Assembly (NCBI GenBank): GCA_002746235.1 | Contig: NVWJ01000007.1 | Span: forward strand, 81,502-86,696 | From: Planctomycetota bacterium | Lineage (GTDB): Bacteria > Planctomycetota > UBA1135 | Direction: 5' to 3' | DNA: 5,195 nt | Part shown: in pieces, positions 1 through 5,195 of the stretch | Numbering within the stretch: the first letter of the stretch is position 1 | Layout: every line of letters starts with the position of its first letter | Made by a program: the position numbers and the translations under genes | Notes under the pieces: model-generated | Databases searched by the model: none | Told to the model about the DNA's origin: nothing | The model's input: only the letters and a program-made list of their open reading frames with translations

Positions 1-216
1 GCAGGTGGGGTTCCCGAGTTGCTTGGCTCCGGCCGTGGCTGGACCTTCCCCAATGAAGATCACAATGCTCTGCGCCTGGCTTTGCAAAAGCTCGCCGAAG
101 ACCCATCAGTGCTCAGCGGTGCCGGGATGAGCATGAGACAGTGGGTTCGGCACGAATTCGGCCCCAAGAAGCACTGGGACAGTGTCGACGCCACGTACCA
201 TGACCTCAAGCGATGA
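1..216 (+). CDS. GT4-type glycosyltransferase, C-terminal fragment (5' end outside window)
   Basis: Frame 1 is open from the window edge and encodes the last 71 residues of a protein. It opens with AGGVPELLG, the GG-x-PE-type motif that follows the EX7E nucleotide-sugar-binding element in the second Rossmann domain of GT4 (glycos_transf_1) enzymes. Next come 'GWTFPNEDHNALRLALQKL', the usual 'P-x-D/E-x-x-x-L-x-x-A-L' segment, and a final amphipathic helix ending YHDLKR. Such enzymes move a sugar from a nucleotide-sugar donor to a cytosolic acceptor; donor and acceptor cannot be read from this fragment. Its C-terminal tail (HEFGPKKHWDSVDATYHDL) differs from the matching tails of the next two genes, so it is probably a more distant member of the family. 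The stop overlaps the next start as ATGA (213-216), which suggests coupled translation. The family call is fairly secure; the exact role is unknown. Confidence 0.85.
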   Translation, partial: AGGVPELLGSGRGWTFPNEDHNALRLALQKLAEDPSVLSGAGMSMRQWVRHEFGPKKHWDSVDATYHDLKR

Positions 217-1367
217 AAATTCTCCTTGAGGGCCACCGCCTAGCTCGAGTCAGCAATTTCGGCGGCATCGATTCCTACTGGCACAAGTTGGTGCCAGAAC
301 TGCTCGCCAGGCATCCGGTCGAGCAAGACTTTTCGCTGTTCTCGGCGTTTTTGAATCCGAAGCATGGGCGTGGGCTGAGTGCATATCGCAAACGCGGAGC
401 CAGGGTGCACCATTGGTGGGCGTCGCCGGAATGGCTCGATGCCTCCGCCCGATTTGGCGGGCAGGTGGAGTGGTATTGCGGGAAACAGGACATCGTTCAT
501 GTCCCCGAACCCTTGTGGAAGCTGTCTACCCGAGGACGGTTGGTGGTGACCGCGCATGACTTGATGTATCTGCATCATCCGCAGTATCTCGATCCACGCT
601 GGGTTGCGCGTTTGCAGGAAGGCACCGAGCGATTGGCGTCAAAGGCTGCGTATTGGGTTTGCGTGAGTGAGCATACGCAACGGGATTTGGTCAAGAACTA
701 TGGCGTGCCATTGGGGCGCACCGAAGTGATTTACCACGGGATTGAAGAACGCTTTCGCAGCGTGAATGATCAGCCCGAGCAAATCCAACGTGTGCGCGAA
801 CAATTTTCCTTGGCTGCGCGCCCTTACTTTTTGTTTCTGGGATCGGTCGAGCCGAAGAAAAACTTACCCATGCTGCTCGAGGCGTACGCGAAAGCTTTAG
901 ACAAAGGATTGCAGGCAGATCTAGCGGTGGCTGGTCGTGCCGGCTGGAAAGCGGAAGCGGTACGTGCCGTCGCCGGTGCAAACCCCAAGCTTCAGGAACG
1001 AGTGAAGTTTCTGGGCTTCATCGATCAAGAAGATTTGGCGCCGTTAACTGCCGGCGCACAGGCAATGGTGCTGCCTTCGCGTTATGAAGGATTCGGCATG
1101 CCCGTGATTGAAGCGATGGCTGCCGCAACCGTAGTGCTGTGTTCTGACCGCGGTGCTTTGCCGGAAGTTGCTGGCGGTGCTGCCGAGCTGTTCGACGCGG
1201 ACGATGTCGACGGGCTTGCTGAACTTTTACTGCGCGTCGACCAGGACTCTACGTTCTGCGAGAATCTAACCGCCAAGGGTTTGCAACACTCTGCATCTTT
1301 CTCCTGGTCGAAGTGCGCCGAGCAACATTGCGCGGCCTACTCTAAGGCGATGAGCCTCCCTCGATGA
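213..1367 (+). CDS. GT4-family glycosyltransferase (GT-B fold)
   Basis: This is a complete 384-aa protein of normal length for GT4 retaining glycosyltransferases, which are cytosolic or peripheral-membrane enzymes using nucleotide-sugars. The N-terminal acceptor domain starts MKILLEGHRL with the glycine-bearing loop NFGGIDSYW (15-23). VVTAHDLMYL (111-120) and VSEHTQRDLV (151-160) close the first Rossmann domain. The donor domain begins after IYHGIEERF (173-181), with FLGSVEPKKNL (208-218), AGRAGW (240-245), FLGFIDQEDL (266-275) and the catalytic EX7E element in SRYEGFGMPVIEAMA (289-303; E292 and E300), then LPEVAGGAAELFD (316-328). The ATG overlaps the upstream stop and lies where the fold begins; no Shine-Dalgarno is evident, fitting translational coupling. 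It ends in an ATGA overlap with a close tandem paralogue. Sugar specificity cannot be inferred. The context of four adjacent glycosyltransferase genes suggests surface polysaccharide assembly (inference). Confidence 0.93.
   Translation: MKILLEGHRLARVSNFGGIDSYWHKLVPELLARHPVEQDFSLFSAFLNPKHGRGLSAYRKRGARVHHWWASPEWLDASARFGGQVEWYCGKQDIVHVPEPLWKLSTRGRLVVTAHDLMYLHHPQYLDPRWVARLQEGTERLASKAAYWVCVSEHTQRDLVKNYGVPLGRTEVIYHGIEERFRSVNDQPEQIQRVREQFSLAARPYFLFLGSVEPKKNLPMLLEAYAKALDKGLQADLAVAGRAGWKAEAVRAVAGANPKLQERVKFLGFIDQEDLAPLTAGAQAMVLPSRYEGFGMPVIEAMAAATVVLCSDRGALPEVAGGAAELFDADDVDGLAELLLRVDQDSTFCENLTAKGLQHSASFSWSKCAEQHCAAYSKAMSLPR
278..297 (+). repeat. Perfect 7-bp hairpin inside the start of the first complete GT4 gene
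   Basis: CTGGCAC (278-284) and GTGCCAG (291-297) form a perfect inverted repeat around a 6-nt loop, AAGTTG. It falls about 22 codons into the gene starting at 213. In mRNA it would be a stable GC-rich stem, but a 7-bp repeat can arise by chance within coding sequence, and no function is claimed. Confidence 0.3.
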
Positions 1368-2515
1368 AAATCCTTTTCGACGCCACCGCCATGGCCTTGT
1401 CGGGCTACCACAAAGGTGGCGCCTACCGTTATGGCATGGAAATGTTACTCAACATTCCCAGAGTCATGCCGTCGGATTGGGAGTTAGGTTTGTACTTCAA
1501 CTTTTTCCGCGGGCATCACTTGGAAAAGATGCGCGAGACGTGCAAGCTCGCGGGAATCTCGGATCACACTGTTTCGCGGATTCCGCCGCAAATTTTGCGC
1601 GCGCTAAAAACTCCGGTCGAGTGGACTGCGGGCAAACATGATTTATTTCATGGGCCGTTTGATTTGGTTCCACCTAGCCGCAAGTCAGCGCGGGTAGTCA
1701 CGATTCACGACCTTGCCTTTTTACGCGCCCCCGATGGCCTGCCGCAAGAGTGGATTCGCGAACGCACGGCAACCGTACCTCCTTCCGCACAACGTGCGCA
1801 CTTGGTACTAACCGTATCGGAATTTTCGAAGCGCGACATCGTGGACCGCTTACAGATAGACCCAGAAAGAGTGCAATCGGTTTACCACGGCATTTCGCCT
1901 GGTTTAGTGAAATCCGAAGATCCGGAAGCAGACTTGGCGCGGTTGAAAGAGCGCTATGGCGTTGAATCCGGCTTTGTGCTTTACCTTGGCACTTTGCAGC
2001 CGAACAAAAACATCGAAGGTTTGTGTGCCGCCTATCAGGAAATGCGCAAGCGAGGTTTCGAGGGTCAATTGGTTTTGGCTGGTGCAAAAGGTTGGCTTTA
2101 CGATGAAATGTGGCAGCGCATTGTCAAACGTAGGCACCATGAAAATGTTTTGCTCACCGGTTTTGTAGATGACCAAGACATTTCTCGCCTTTATGGGTGT
2201 TGCGCGACCTTCGCATTGATCTCCTTCCTCGAAGGATTCGGCATCCCGGTCATTGAAGCCATGGCCTGTGGTGCACCAGTGGTTGCCGCCGATGCATGTT
2301 CGCTCACCGAAGTCACTGCAAATGCAGGGTTACTGGTCGACCCCAACGACACCGAAGGCATCGCCGATGCGCTTATGATTGCCGCAACTCCCGGCGCCAA
2401 ACGCGACGACTTAATCCAGCGTGGTTTTGCGCATGCTGCCACCTTCACTTGGAAAAAAGCTGCTGAACAGCATGTTGCGGCTTATGCCAAAGCTTTGGAG
2501 ATTGCTGGCTCATGA
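1364..2515 (+). CDS. GT4-family glycosyltransferase, tandem paralogue of the preceding gene
   Basis: This 383-aa GT-B-fold protein lines up almost residue for residue with the upstream gene: VVTIHDLAFL at 111-120, VSEFSKRDIV at 151-160 and VYHGI at 173-177. The donor domain shows YLGTLQPNKNI (207-217), LAGAKGW (238-244), LLTGFVDDQDI (263-273) and EX7E in FLEGFGIPVIEAMA (288-301; E290 and E298), followed by CGAPVVAAD and LTEVTANAGLLVDP. Both paralogues end in a similar helix (FTWKKAAEQHVAAYAKAL here, FSWSKCAEQHCAAYSKAM upstream). One difference is the segment before EX7E: ALISFLEGFG replaces the usual PSxYEGFG, losing the proline and the residue that is usually aromatic. The catalytic glutamates remain, so activity is expected. 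The start overlaps the previous stop (ATGA). It probably adds a different sugar, or makes a different linkage, in the same glycan; this is inferred from context only. Confidence 0.93.
   Translation: MKILFDATAMALSGYHKGGAYRYGMEMLLNIPRVMPSDWELGLYFNFFRGHHLEKMRETCKLAGISDHTVSRIPPQILRALKTPVEWTAGKHDLFHGPFDLVPPSRKSARVVTIHDLAFLRAPDGLPQEWIRERTATVPPSAQRAHLVLTVSEFSKRDIVDRLQIDPERVQSVYHGISPGLVKSEDPEADLARLKERYGVESGFVLYLGTLQPNKNIEGLCAAYQEMRKRGFEGQLVLAGAKGWLYDEMWQRIVKRRHHENVLLTGFVDDQDISRLYGCCATFALISFLEGFGIPVIEAMACGAPVVAADACSLTEVTANAGLLVDPNDTEGIADALMIAATPGAKRDDLIQRGFAHAATFTWKKAAEQHVAAYAKALEIAGS
2497..2500 (+). promoter_or_regulatory. Likely ribosome binding site for the GT2 gene
   Basis: GGAG lies 11 nt before the ATG at 2512, inside the end of the preceding gene. 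It is the best Shine-Dalgarno match among the plus-strand starts in the window; the two GT4 starts at 213 and 1364 have none of note. It supports the start at 2512 in addition to the ATGA overlap. Confidence 0.4.
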
Positions 2516-3489
2516 GCAACAAAGGCAAACTGCGGTTTTCGGTTTTTGTGCCGACACTCAAGCGTCCCGATTTACTGCGACGCAACCTAGAGGCTTTGGC
2601 GCTGCAGTCGCGCCAGCCCGACGAAGTACTCGTTTCTCTACGCGGAGATTTAGATCCGGAAGGCGTGGAAACGGTAGACAACTTCATTCAACATCATCCG
2701 AAGATGAGTATCGTCAAGGTGATGTTGACCAAACCCGGAATCGTAGTCGCCGAGAATGCAATCCTCGACGCAGCAACCGGCGATGTCGGCTGCCTACTTG
2801 ACGACGATGCCATCGCGCGCCCCTTCTGGCTGGAAAACCTAGCACGGCATTATGAAAAGGATGAGCGCATTGGTGGCGTTGCTGGCCCTGCGATTAATTT
2901 TATCAATGGCAAACCGGAACCGCGGCGCGCACGTTTTCGCAACCGCGTGATTTTCCCTGGCCTAGTCATGGACCAAAGTACGCGGCACACCGATCGTGTG
3001 GTGGAAGTCGATCACTTCCGTGGTGCCAACATGAGTCTGCGCCTGGCTCCATTACGCAAAGCTGGTGGTTTTGACTCCAACCTGCGCGGCGATTGTTTCC
3101 GCTTTGAAATGGATGCTTGCCTAAGCGTGAAACGGCAAGGTTTCCGTTTGCTTTTCGATCCAGAAGTGGAGGCCGATCACCATGAAGCGCCGCGTGTACT
3201 CAACACCGAACGCTTCGATGCCACCGCGATTTTCAACAACGCGGCGAATGAAACCTATGTCTTGATGAAGGCCTATGGACCAGGCGGACGCTTCTTGCAC
3301 CTCCTTTTCGCATTCCTCGTTGGCAACTTCCCTTGCCCAGGGTTGGCCTGGGGTGTGGGCGGCGGAATCTTGCGCGTGGTGTGGAAAAACCGCAACCTGT
3401 TTGGCTTCGGCGCCATACTTCCGGCGTGGAAGGGACGCCTCGAAGGACGACGGATGTTCCTGCGTTGGCGCGCGGAGCAACACGGCTAG
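2512..3489 (+). CDS. GT2-family glycosyltransferase (GT-A fold)
   Basis: This 325-aa protein has the inverting GT2 layout. The N-terminal nucleotide-binding strand is FSVFVPTLKRPDLLRRNLEAL (9-29), followed by QPDEVLVSLRGD (35-46). The metal-binding DxD-type motif is LLDDDA (95-100; D97-D99). AGPAINF (124-130) and VDHFRGANMSLRL (166-178) form the usual acceptor-side 'G-x-N-M-x-x-R' region, and FRFEMDACL (196-204) stands in the position of the catalytic ED/ExD motif with D201 as candidate base. HH at 223-224 belongs to the late histidine motif of many GT2 enzymes. The C-terminus has a hydrophobic stretch (about 261-290) followed by a very basic tail, which suggests membrane association, without a clear multi-pass domain. 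It is the last gene of the plus-strand run and overlaps the previous one by ATGA. It ends in two consecutive stops, TAG then TAA (3487-3492). Donor and acceptor are unknown. Confidence 0.92.
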   Translation: MSNKGKLRFSVFVPTLKRPDLLRRNLEALALQSRQPDEVLVSLRGDLDPEGVETVDNFIQHHPKMSIVKVMLTKPGIVVAENAILDAATGDVGCLLDDDAIARPFWLENLARHYEKDERIGGVAGPAINFINGKPEPRRARFRNRVIFPGLVMDQSTRHTDRVVEVDHFRGANMSLRLAPLRKAGGFDSNLRGDCFRFEMDACLSVKRQGFRLLFDPEVEADHHEAPRVLNTERFDATAIFNNAANETYVLMKAYGPGGRFLHLLFAFLVGNFPCPGLAWGVGGGILRVVWKNRNLFGFGAILPAWKGRLEGRRMFLRWRAEQHG

Positions 3490-3563
3490 TAAGCCTCTGC
3501 CTTCGGCCAGTGCTGGAGGCTGTGGAGTCGCCGCCAACCTAGGGCAGCGCTTGCTTAACTAGC
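3485..3563. repeat. Imperfect inverted repeat spanning the convergent gene ends; possible bidirectional terminator
   Basis: GCTAGTAAGC (3485-3494) is matched in inverted orientation by GCTTAACTAGC (3553-3563), with a single extra base in the right arm. Further in, CTGCC (3497-3501) pairs with GGCAG (3543-3547). A nested alternative, AGCCTC (3492-3497) with GAGGCT (3516-3521), is also possible. The stop codons of both convergent genes lie in the arms. No T-tract follows on either strand, so this is not a textbook intrinsic terminator; a terminator or mRNA-end structure role is inferred from position only. Confidence 0.35.
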
Positions 3564-4463
3564 AGCCTGAATGTCGTCGGACAAATCGCTGCGCTGAATG
3601 ACACCTTCTTGCGCAAAAGTTGCGGATCGAATCAGCTCGTTTTGCAGTTGACGAATGTTGCCGGGCCAAGCAAAAGCGGCCATAGCCTTGATGGCGTCGT
3701 CACTAATTTTGGCTGCGGGTAAGCCATCGGCCGCTTGTTGTGCGAGCAAGAACTTCACCAAGTAAGGAATGTCCCCCGAGCGTTCACGCAAGGCTGGGAG
3801 CTCCAGTGGCATGACCGCCAAACGATAATAAAGATCTTCGCGGAACTCACCTTTCTTCACCCGTTCTTGCAGGTTGCGATTGGTTGCCGCCACGATGCGC
3901 ACGTCTATCTTTTTGGTTTTGTTGGATCCCACCGGCCGGATTTCACCGTCTTGCAGGAAACGCAACAACTTGGCTTGCAGATCTAACTGAATGTCGCCAA
4001 TCTCATCCAAGAACAGAGTGCCGCCTTCGGCTTCTTCGGCATAACCAATGCGATCCTTGTGGGCTCCAGTGAAGCTGCCCTTCATGTGGCCAAAAATCTC
4101 GGCTTCCAAAAGTTCTGCTGGGATCGCCGCACAATTCACCGGCACCAACTTCTTGCGTCGCCGCGCACCATACTGATGCAGCGCCTTCGCAATCAACTCC
4201 TTGCCGGTACCGCTTTCGCCCAGCACCAAAACAGGAATGTCGGTGCGCACAATCCGGCCAATTAGGTCGAATACTTTCCTCATGGCGGGGCTGTCGCCAA
4301 TCATGCCGAACTGCTGCGGGATAGAGTCTTTCTCCACCACCTCCGCCGCATGCTGCGACGCTAACCATCCCTTCAGCAAGGAAGTTAAGTCACTGCATTC
4401 CGAAGGCGGCAACCGCTCCATACGGTCAAGTAAGTCTTGTAAATCCGAAAGTTCACCACTCAT
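3555..4463 (-). CDS. Sigma-54 activator-type AAA+ ATPase lacking a DNA-binding domain
   Basis: This 302-aa protein is nearly all bacterial enhancer-binding-protein AAA+ core. About 50 N-terminal residues, rich in Leu/Asp/Glu and of no recognised domain, precede GMIGDSPAMRKVFDLI (53-68). The core has Walker A GESGTGKE (82-89), loop-1 GSFTGA (129-134; a natural-looking variant of GAFTGA, which contacts sigma-54), Walker B GGTLFLDEIGD (147-157; D153, E154), sensor I VAATNRN (191-197), candidate arginine fingers R208 and R214 in FREDLYYRL, and sensor II WPGNIRQLQNE (266-276). Family members hydrolyse ATP to remodel the sigma-54 RNA polymerase closed complex. The protein stops right after the AAA+ lid, so the usual Fis-type helix-turn-helix is missing, as is any receiver-, GAF- or FHA-sized input domain. 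The ATG at 4463 overlaps the pgsA stop (ATGA) and follows a GAAGG. It may work from solution, with a partner that binds DNA, or in another remodelling role (inference). Confidence 0.92.
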   Translation of the reverse strand: MSGELSDLQDLLDRMERLPPSECSDLTSLLKGWLASQHAAEVVEKDSIPQQFGMIGDSPAMRKVFDLIGRIVRTDIPVLVLGESGTGKELIAKALHQYGARRRKKLVPVNCAAIPAELLEAEIFGHMKGSFTGAHKDRIGYAEEAEGGTLFLDEIGDIQLDLQAKLLRFLQDGEIRPVGSNKTKKIDVRIVAATNRNLQERVKKGEFREDLYYRLAVMPLELPALRERSGDIPYLVKFLLAQQAADGLPAAKISDDAIKAMAAFAWPGNIRQLQNELIRSATFAQEGVIQRSDLSDDIQAAS

Positions 4464-5098
4464 GACGCCTTCATCATTTCGATGCCGCGCTTGCAGTAGT
4501 TCAATCCTGAGAACAAGGTAAGCCCAATCATGATCCAGAACACGCCGGCGAAGAAGTAGGGATTGCGAATATGGTCAAGCAGTGGGAAGTGGATCACTCC
4601 CGGAATGCCGCCGAGAATCCCCAGCGCAATGCAAACGTAAACCACTTGCGAGACTAACTTGATTTTGCCGAAACGATCTGCAGGAAATTCCATGCCTTTG
4701 CTTTCTATCAACCCACGTAGCGCGGTGACTAAAAACTCTCGGCCCAAAAGAAGCACCACCGCCCAAACCGGCATGACTTCGAACAAGTCATCGGGGCGGG
4801 CGTATTGCGGACTTGCGGCTAAGTAAGTCAGCGAACCAAGGATGAGAACTTTGTCGACGACTGGGTCGGCGACGCGACCGAGCGCCGTAACCCAACCGTA
4901 ACGCCGGGCGAGGTAGCCATCGGCAAAGTCGGTGATGGCGGCAATCAGGAACAACCAAAATGCCCACAGAGCTGGGCCGCGTGCTGCTTCCAAATCGGTG
5001 ACATCGACCTTCATCACTTCGCCCATGAACGCGAACGCAGCAACGGCCAGCACGAGGCGGGCTCCGGTCACGAGGTTCGGGACTTGGCGGGCGAGCAT
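4460..5098 (-). CDS. pgsA: CDP-diacylglycerol--glycerol-3-phosphate 3-phosphatidyltransferase (phosphatidylglycerophosphate synthase)
   Basis: PgsA makes phosphatidylglycerophosphate from CDP-diacylglycerol and glycerol-3-phosphate in the inner membrane, the committed step to phosphatidylglycerol and cardiolipin. The CDP-alcohol phosphotransferase signature D-x2-DG-x2-AR-x8-G-x3-D-x3-D is complete in DFADGYLARR...GRVADPVVD (residues 57-82 of the 212-aa form). Several hydrophobic segments surround it, fitting a polytopic protein. PgsA rather than PssA is favoured by the N-terminal VPNLVTGARLVL, which matches the usual PgsA opening (PNLLTxxR), and by GREFLVTALRGL after the motif. The start at 5098 is preferred because it puts PNLVT at residues 6-10 and leaves the upstream reading frame clear. 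An in-frame ATG at 5155 would add 19 non-hydrophobic residues and overlap that frame by 35 bp; neither has a good Shine-Dalgarno. The stop overlaps the AAA+ gene start (ATGA), indicating one operon. Confidence 0.9.
   Translation of the reverse strand: MLARQVPNLVTGARLVLAVAAFAFMGEVMKVDVTDLEAARGPALWAFWLFLIAAITDFADGYLARRYGWVTALGRVADPVVDKVLILGSLTYLAASPQYARPDDLFEVMPVWAVVLLLGREFLVTALRGLIESKGMEFPADRFGKIKLVSQVVYVCIALGILGGIPGVIHFPLLDHIRNPYFFAGVFWIMIGLTLFSGLNYCKRGIEMMKAS
4468..4472 (-). promoter_or_regulatory. Weak ribosome binding site for the AAA+ ATPase gene
   Basis: On the minus strand GAAGG lies 4 nt before the ATG at 4463, inside the end of pgsA. With the ATGA overlap it supports the start at 4463, and hence the view that the short N-terminus is real. 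The spacing is slightly short. Confidence 0.35.
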
Positions 5099-5120
5099 AA
5101 AGGTGGGTTCGGCTTGAGGG

Positions 5121-5195
5121 TTAGCGGACGACTTCTGCAACCAAATCGTAACCATCCGCCGCGGTGACTAACACCTCTGGCATGGAGCCAGTGCT
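5121..5195 (-). CDS. Unrecognised protein, last 24 codons (5' end outside window)
   Basis: On the minus strand a frame is open from the window edge to a TAA at 5121-5123. It encodes a tail ending MPEVLVTAADGYDLVAEVVR. The composition (alternating Val/Leu with Ala, Gly and acidic residues) looks like real protein, and it ends 22 bp before the preferred pgsA start, as expected for the preceding gene of the same operon. I do not recognise the family from so short a tail. It could still be a chance open frame, since only 24 codons are visible. If real, it argues against the longer pgsA start at 5155. Confidence 0.45.
   Translation of the reverse strand, partial: STGSMPEVLVTAADGYDLVAEVVR

Noticed and set aside
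232..1390. GCCACCGCC repeated near the start of both GT4 genes (232-240 and 1382-1390)
   Set aside because: The two copies sit in different codon phases relative to their start codons and encode different residues, so this is probably coincidence rather than a preserved duplication trace.
1986..1998. TGGCAC followed by TTTGC, resembling a sigma-54 promoter
   Set aside because: The -24 and -12 elements would be almost adjacent rather than 5 nt apart, and the site is deep inside a coding region.
1698..2087. 129-codon minus-strand open frame inside the second GT4 gene
   Set aside because: Rich in Arg, Cys, Pro and Ser with no motifs, and antisense to well-conserved GT4 sequence.
2421..2801. 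126-codon plus-strand frame across the GT4/GT2 junction
   Set aside because: Overlaps two confident genes and is dominated by Arg and Ser; a shadow, not a fusion or frameshift remnant.
3121..3537. 138-codon minus-strand open frame opposite the end of the GT2 gene and the convergent gap
   Set aside because: It lies opposite strongly motif-supported GT2 sequence, has low-complexity composition and shows no recognisable domain; it is a shadow frame.
3555..3557. Possibility that the AAA+ gene is a pseudogene cut off by a stop before its HTH
   Set aside because: Continuing the frame past the TAA reaches a TAG after 22 codons with no HTH-like sequence, and only 65 bp separates it from the GT2 gene; a loss by older deletion cannot be excluded.
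4003..4368. 121-codon minus-strand frame inside the AAA+ gene
   Set aside because: It is an alternate frame on the same strand across Walker A and the GSFTGA region; the residues are a frame-shifted reading with no domain of its own.
5177..5191. CTGGC/GCCAG inverted repeat with a 5-nt loop near the right edge
   Set aside because: Only 5 bp long, within a probable coding frame, and expected by chance.

Overview
The window carries two convergent gene sets from a bacterium of moderate GC content (roughly mid-50s by eye). No phylogenetic marker gene is present. The PgsA-type protein and the sigma-54 activator ATPase fit a Gram-negative lineage. Some PgsA features (a long loop around 'ESKGMEFPADRFGK', and little Shine-Dalgarno signal before the starts) recall Planctomycetota/PVC homologues, but this is a low-confidence impression from memory.

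Plus strand, 1-3489: the distal part of a glycan-assembly operon. It begins inside the C-terminal end of a GT4-type glycosyltransferase. Two full-length tandem GT4 glycosyltransferases (384 and 383 aa) follow, whose motifs fall at nearly identical residue positions and which look like paralogues. The last gene is a GT2 (GT-A fold) glycosyltransferase of 325 aa. Every junction is a 4-nt ATGA stop/start overlap, so the four genes are probably translationally coupled and act on one polysaccharide or oligosaccharide (O-antigen, capsule or exopolysaccharide; product unknown).

Minus strand, 5195-3555: the last 24 codons of an unrecognised gene, then pgsA (phosphatidylglycerophosphate synthase, complete CDP-alcohol phosphotransferase motif), then a 302-aa sigma-54 activator-type AAA+ ATPase joined to pgsA by another ATGA overlap. 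This ATPase has the full catalytic core but no receiver/GAF/FHA-sized sensory domain and no C-terminal helix-turn-helix; it is the most unusual gene here.

The two sets converge on a 65-bp gap (3490-3554) bracketed by an imperfect inverted repeat whose arms contain both stop codons. No RNA genes, CRISPR, insertion sequences, attachment sites or origins were seen, and no stretch over 300 bases lacks a gene. No transcription start lies clearly inside the window; promoters for both operons are probably outside it. I found no convincing new multi-gene system; the HTH-less sigma-54 ATPase paired with a phospholipid synthase gene is the best candidate for follow-up.
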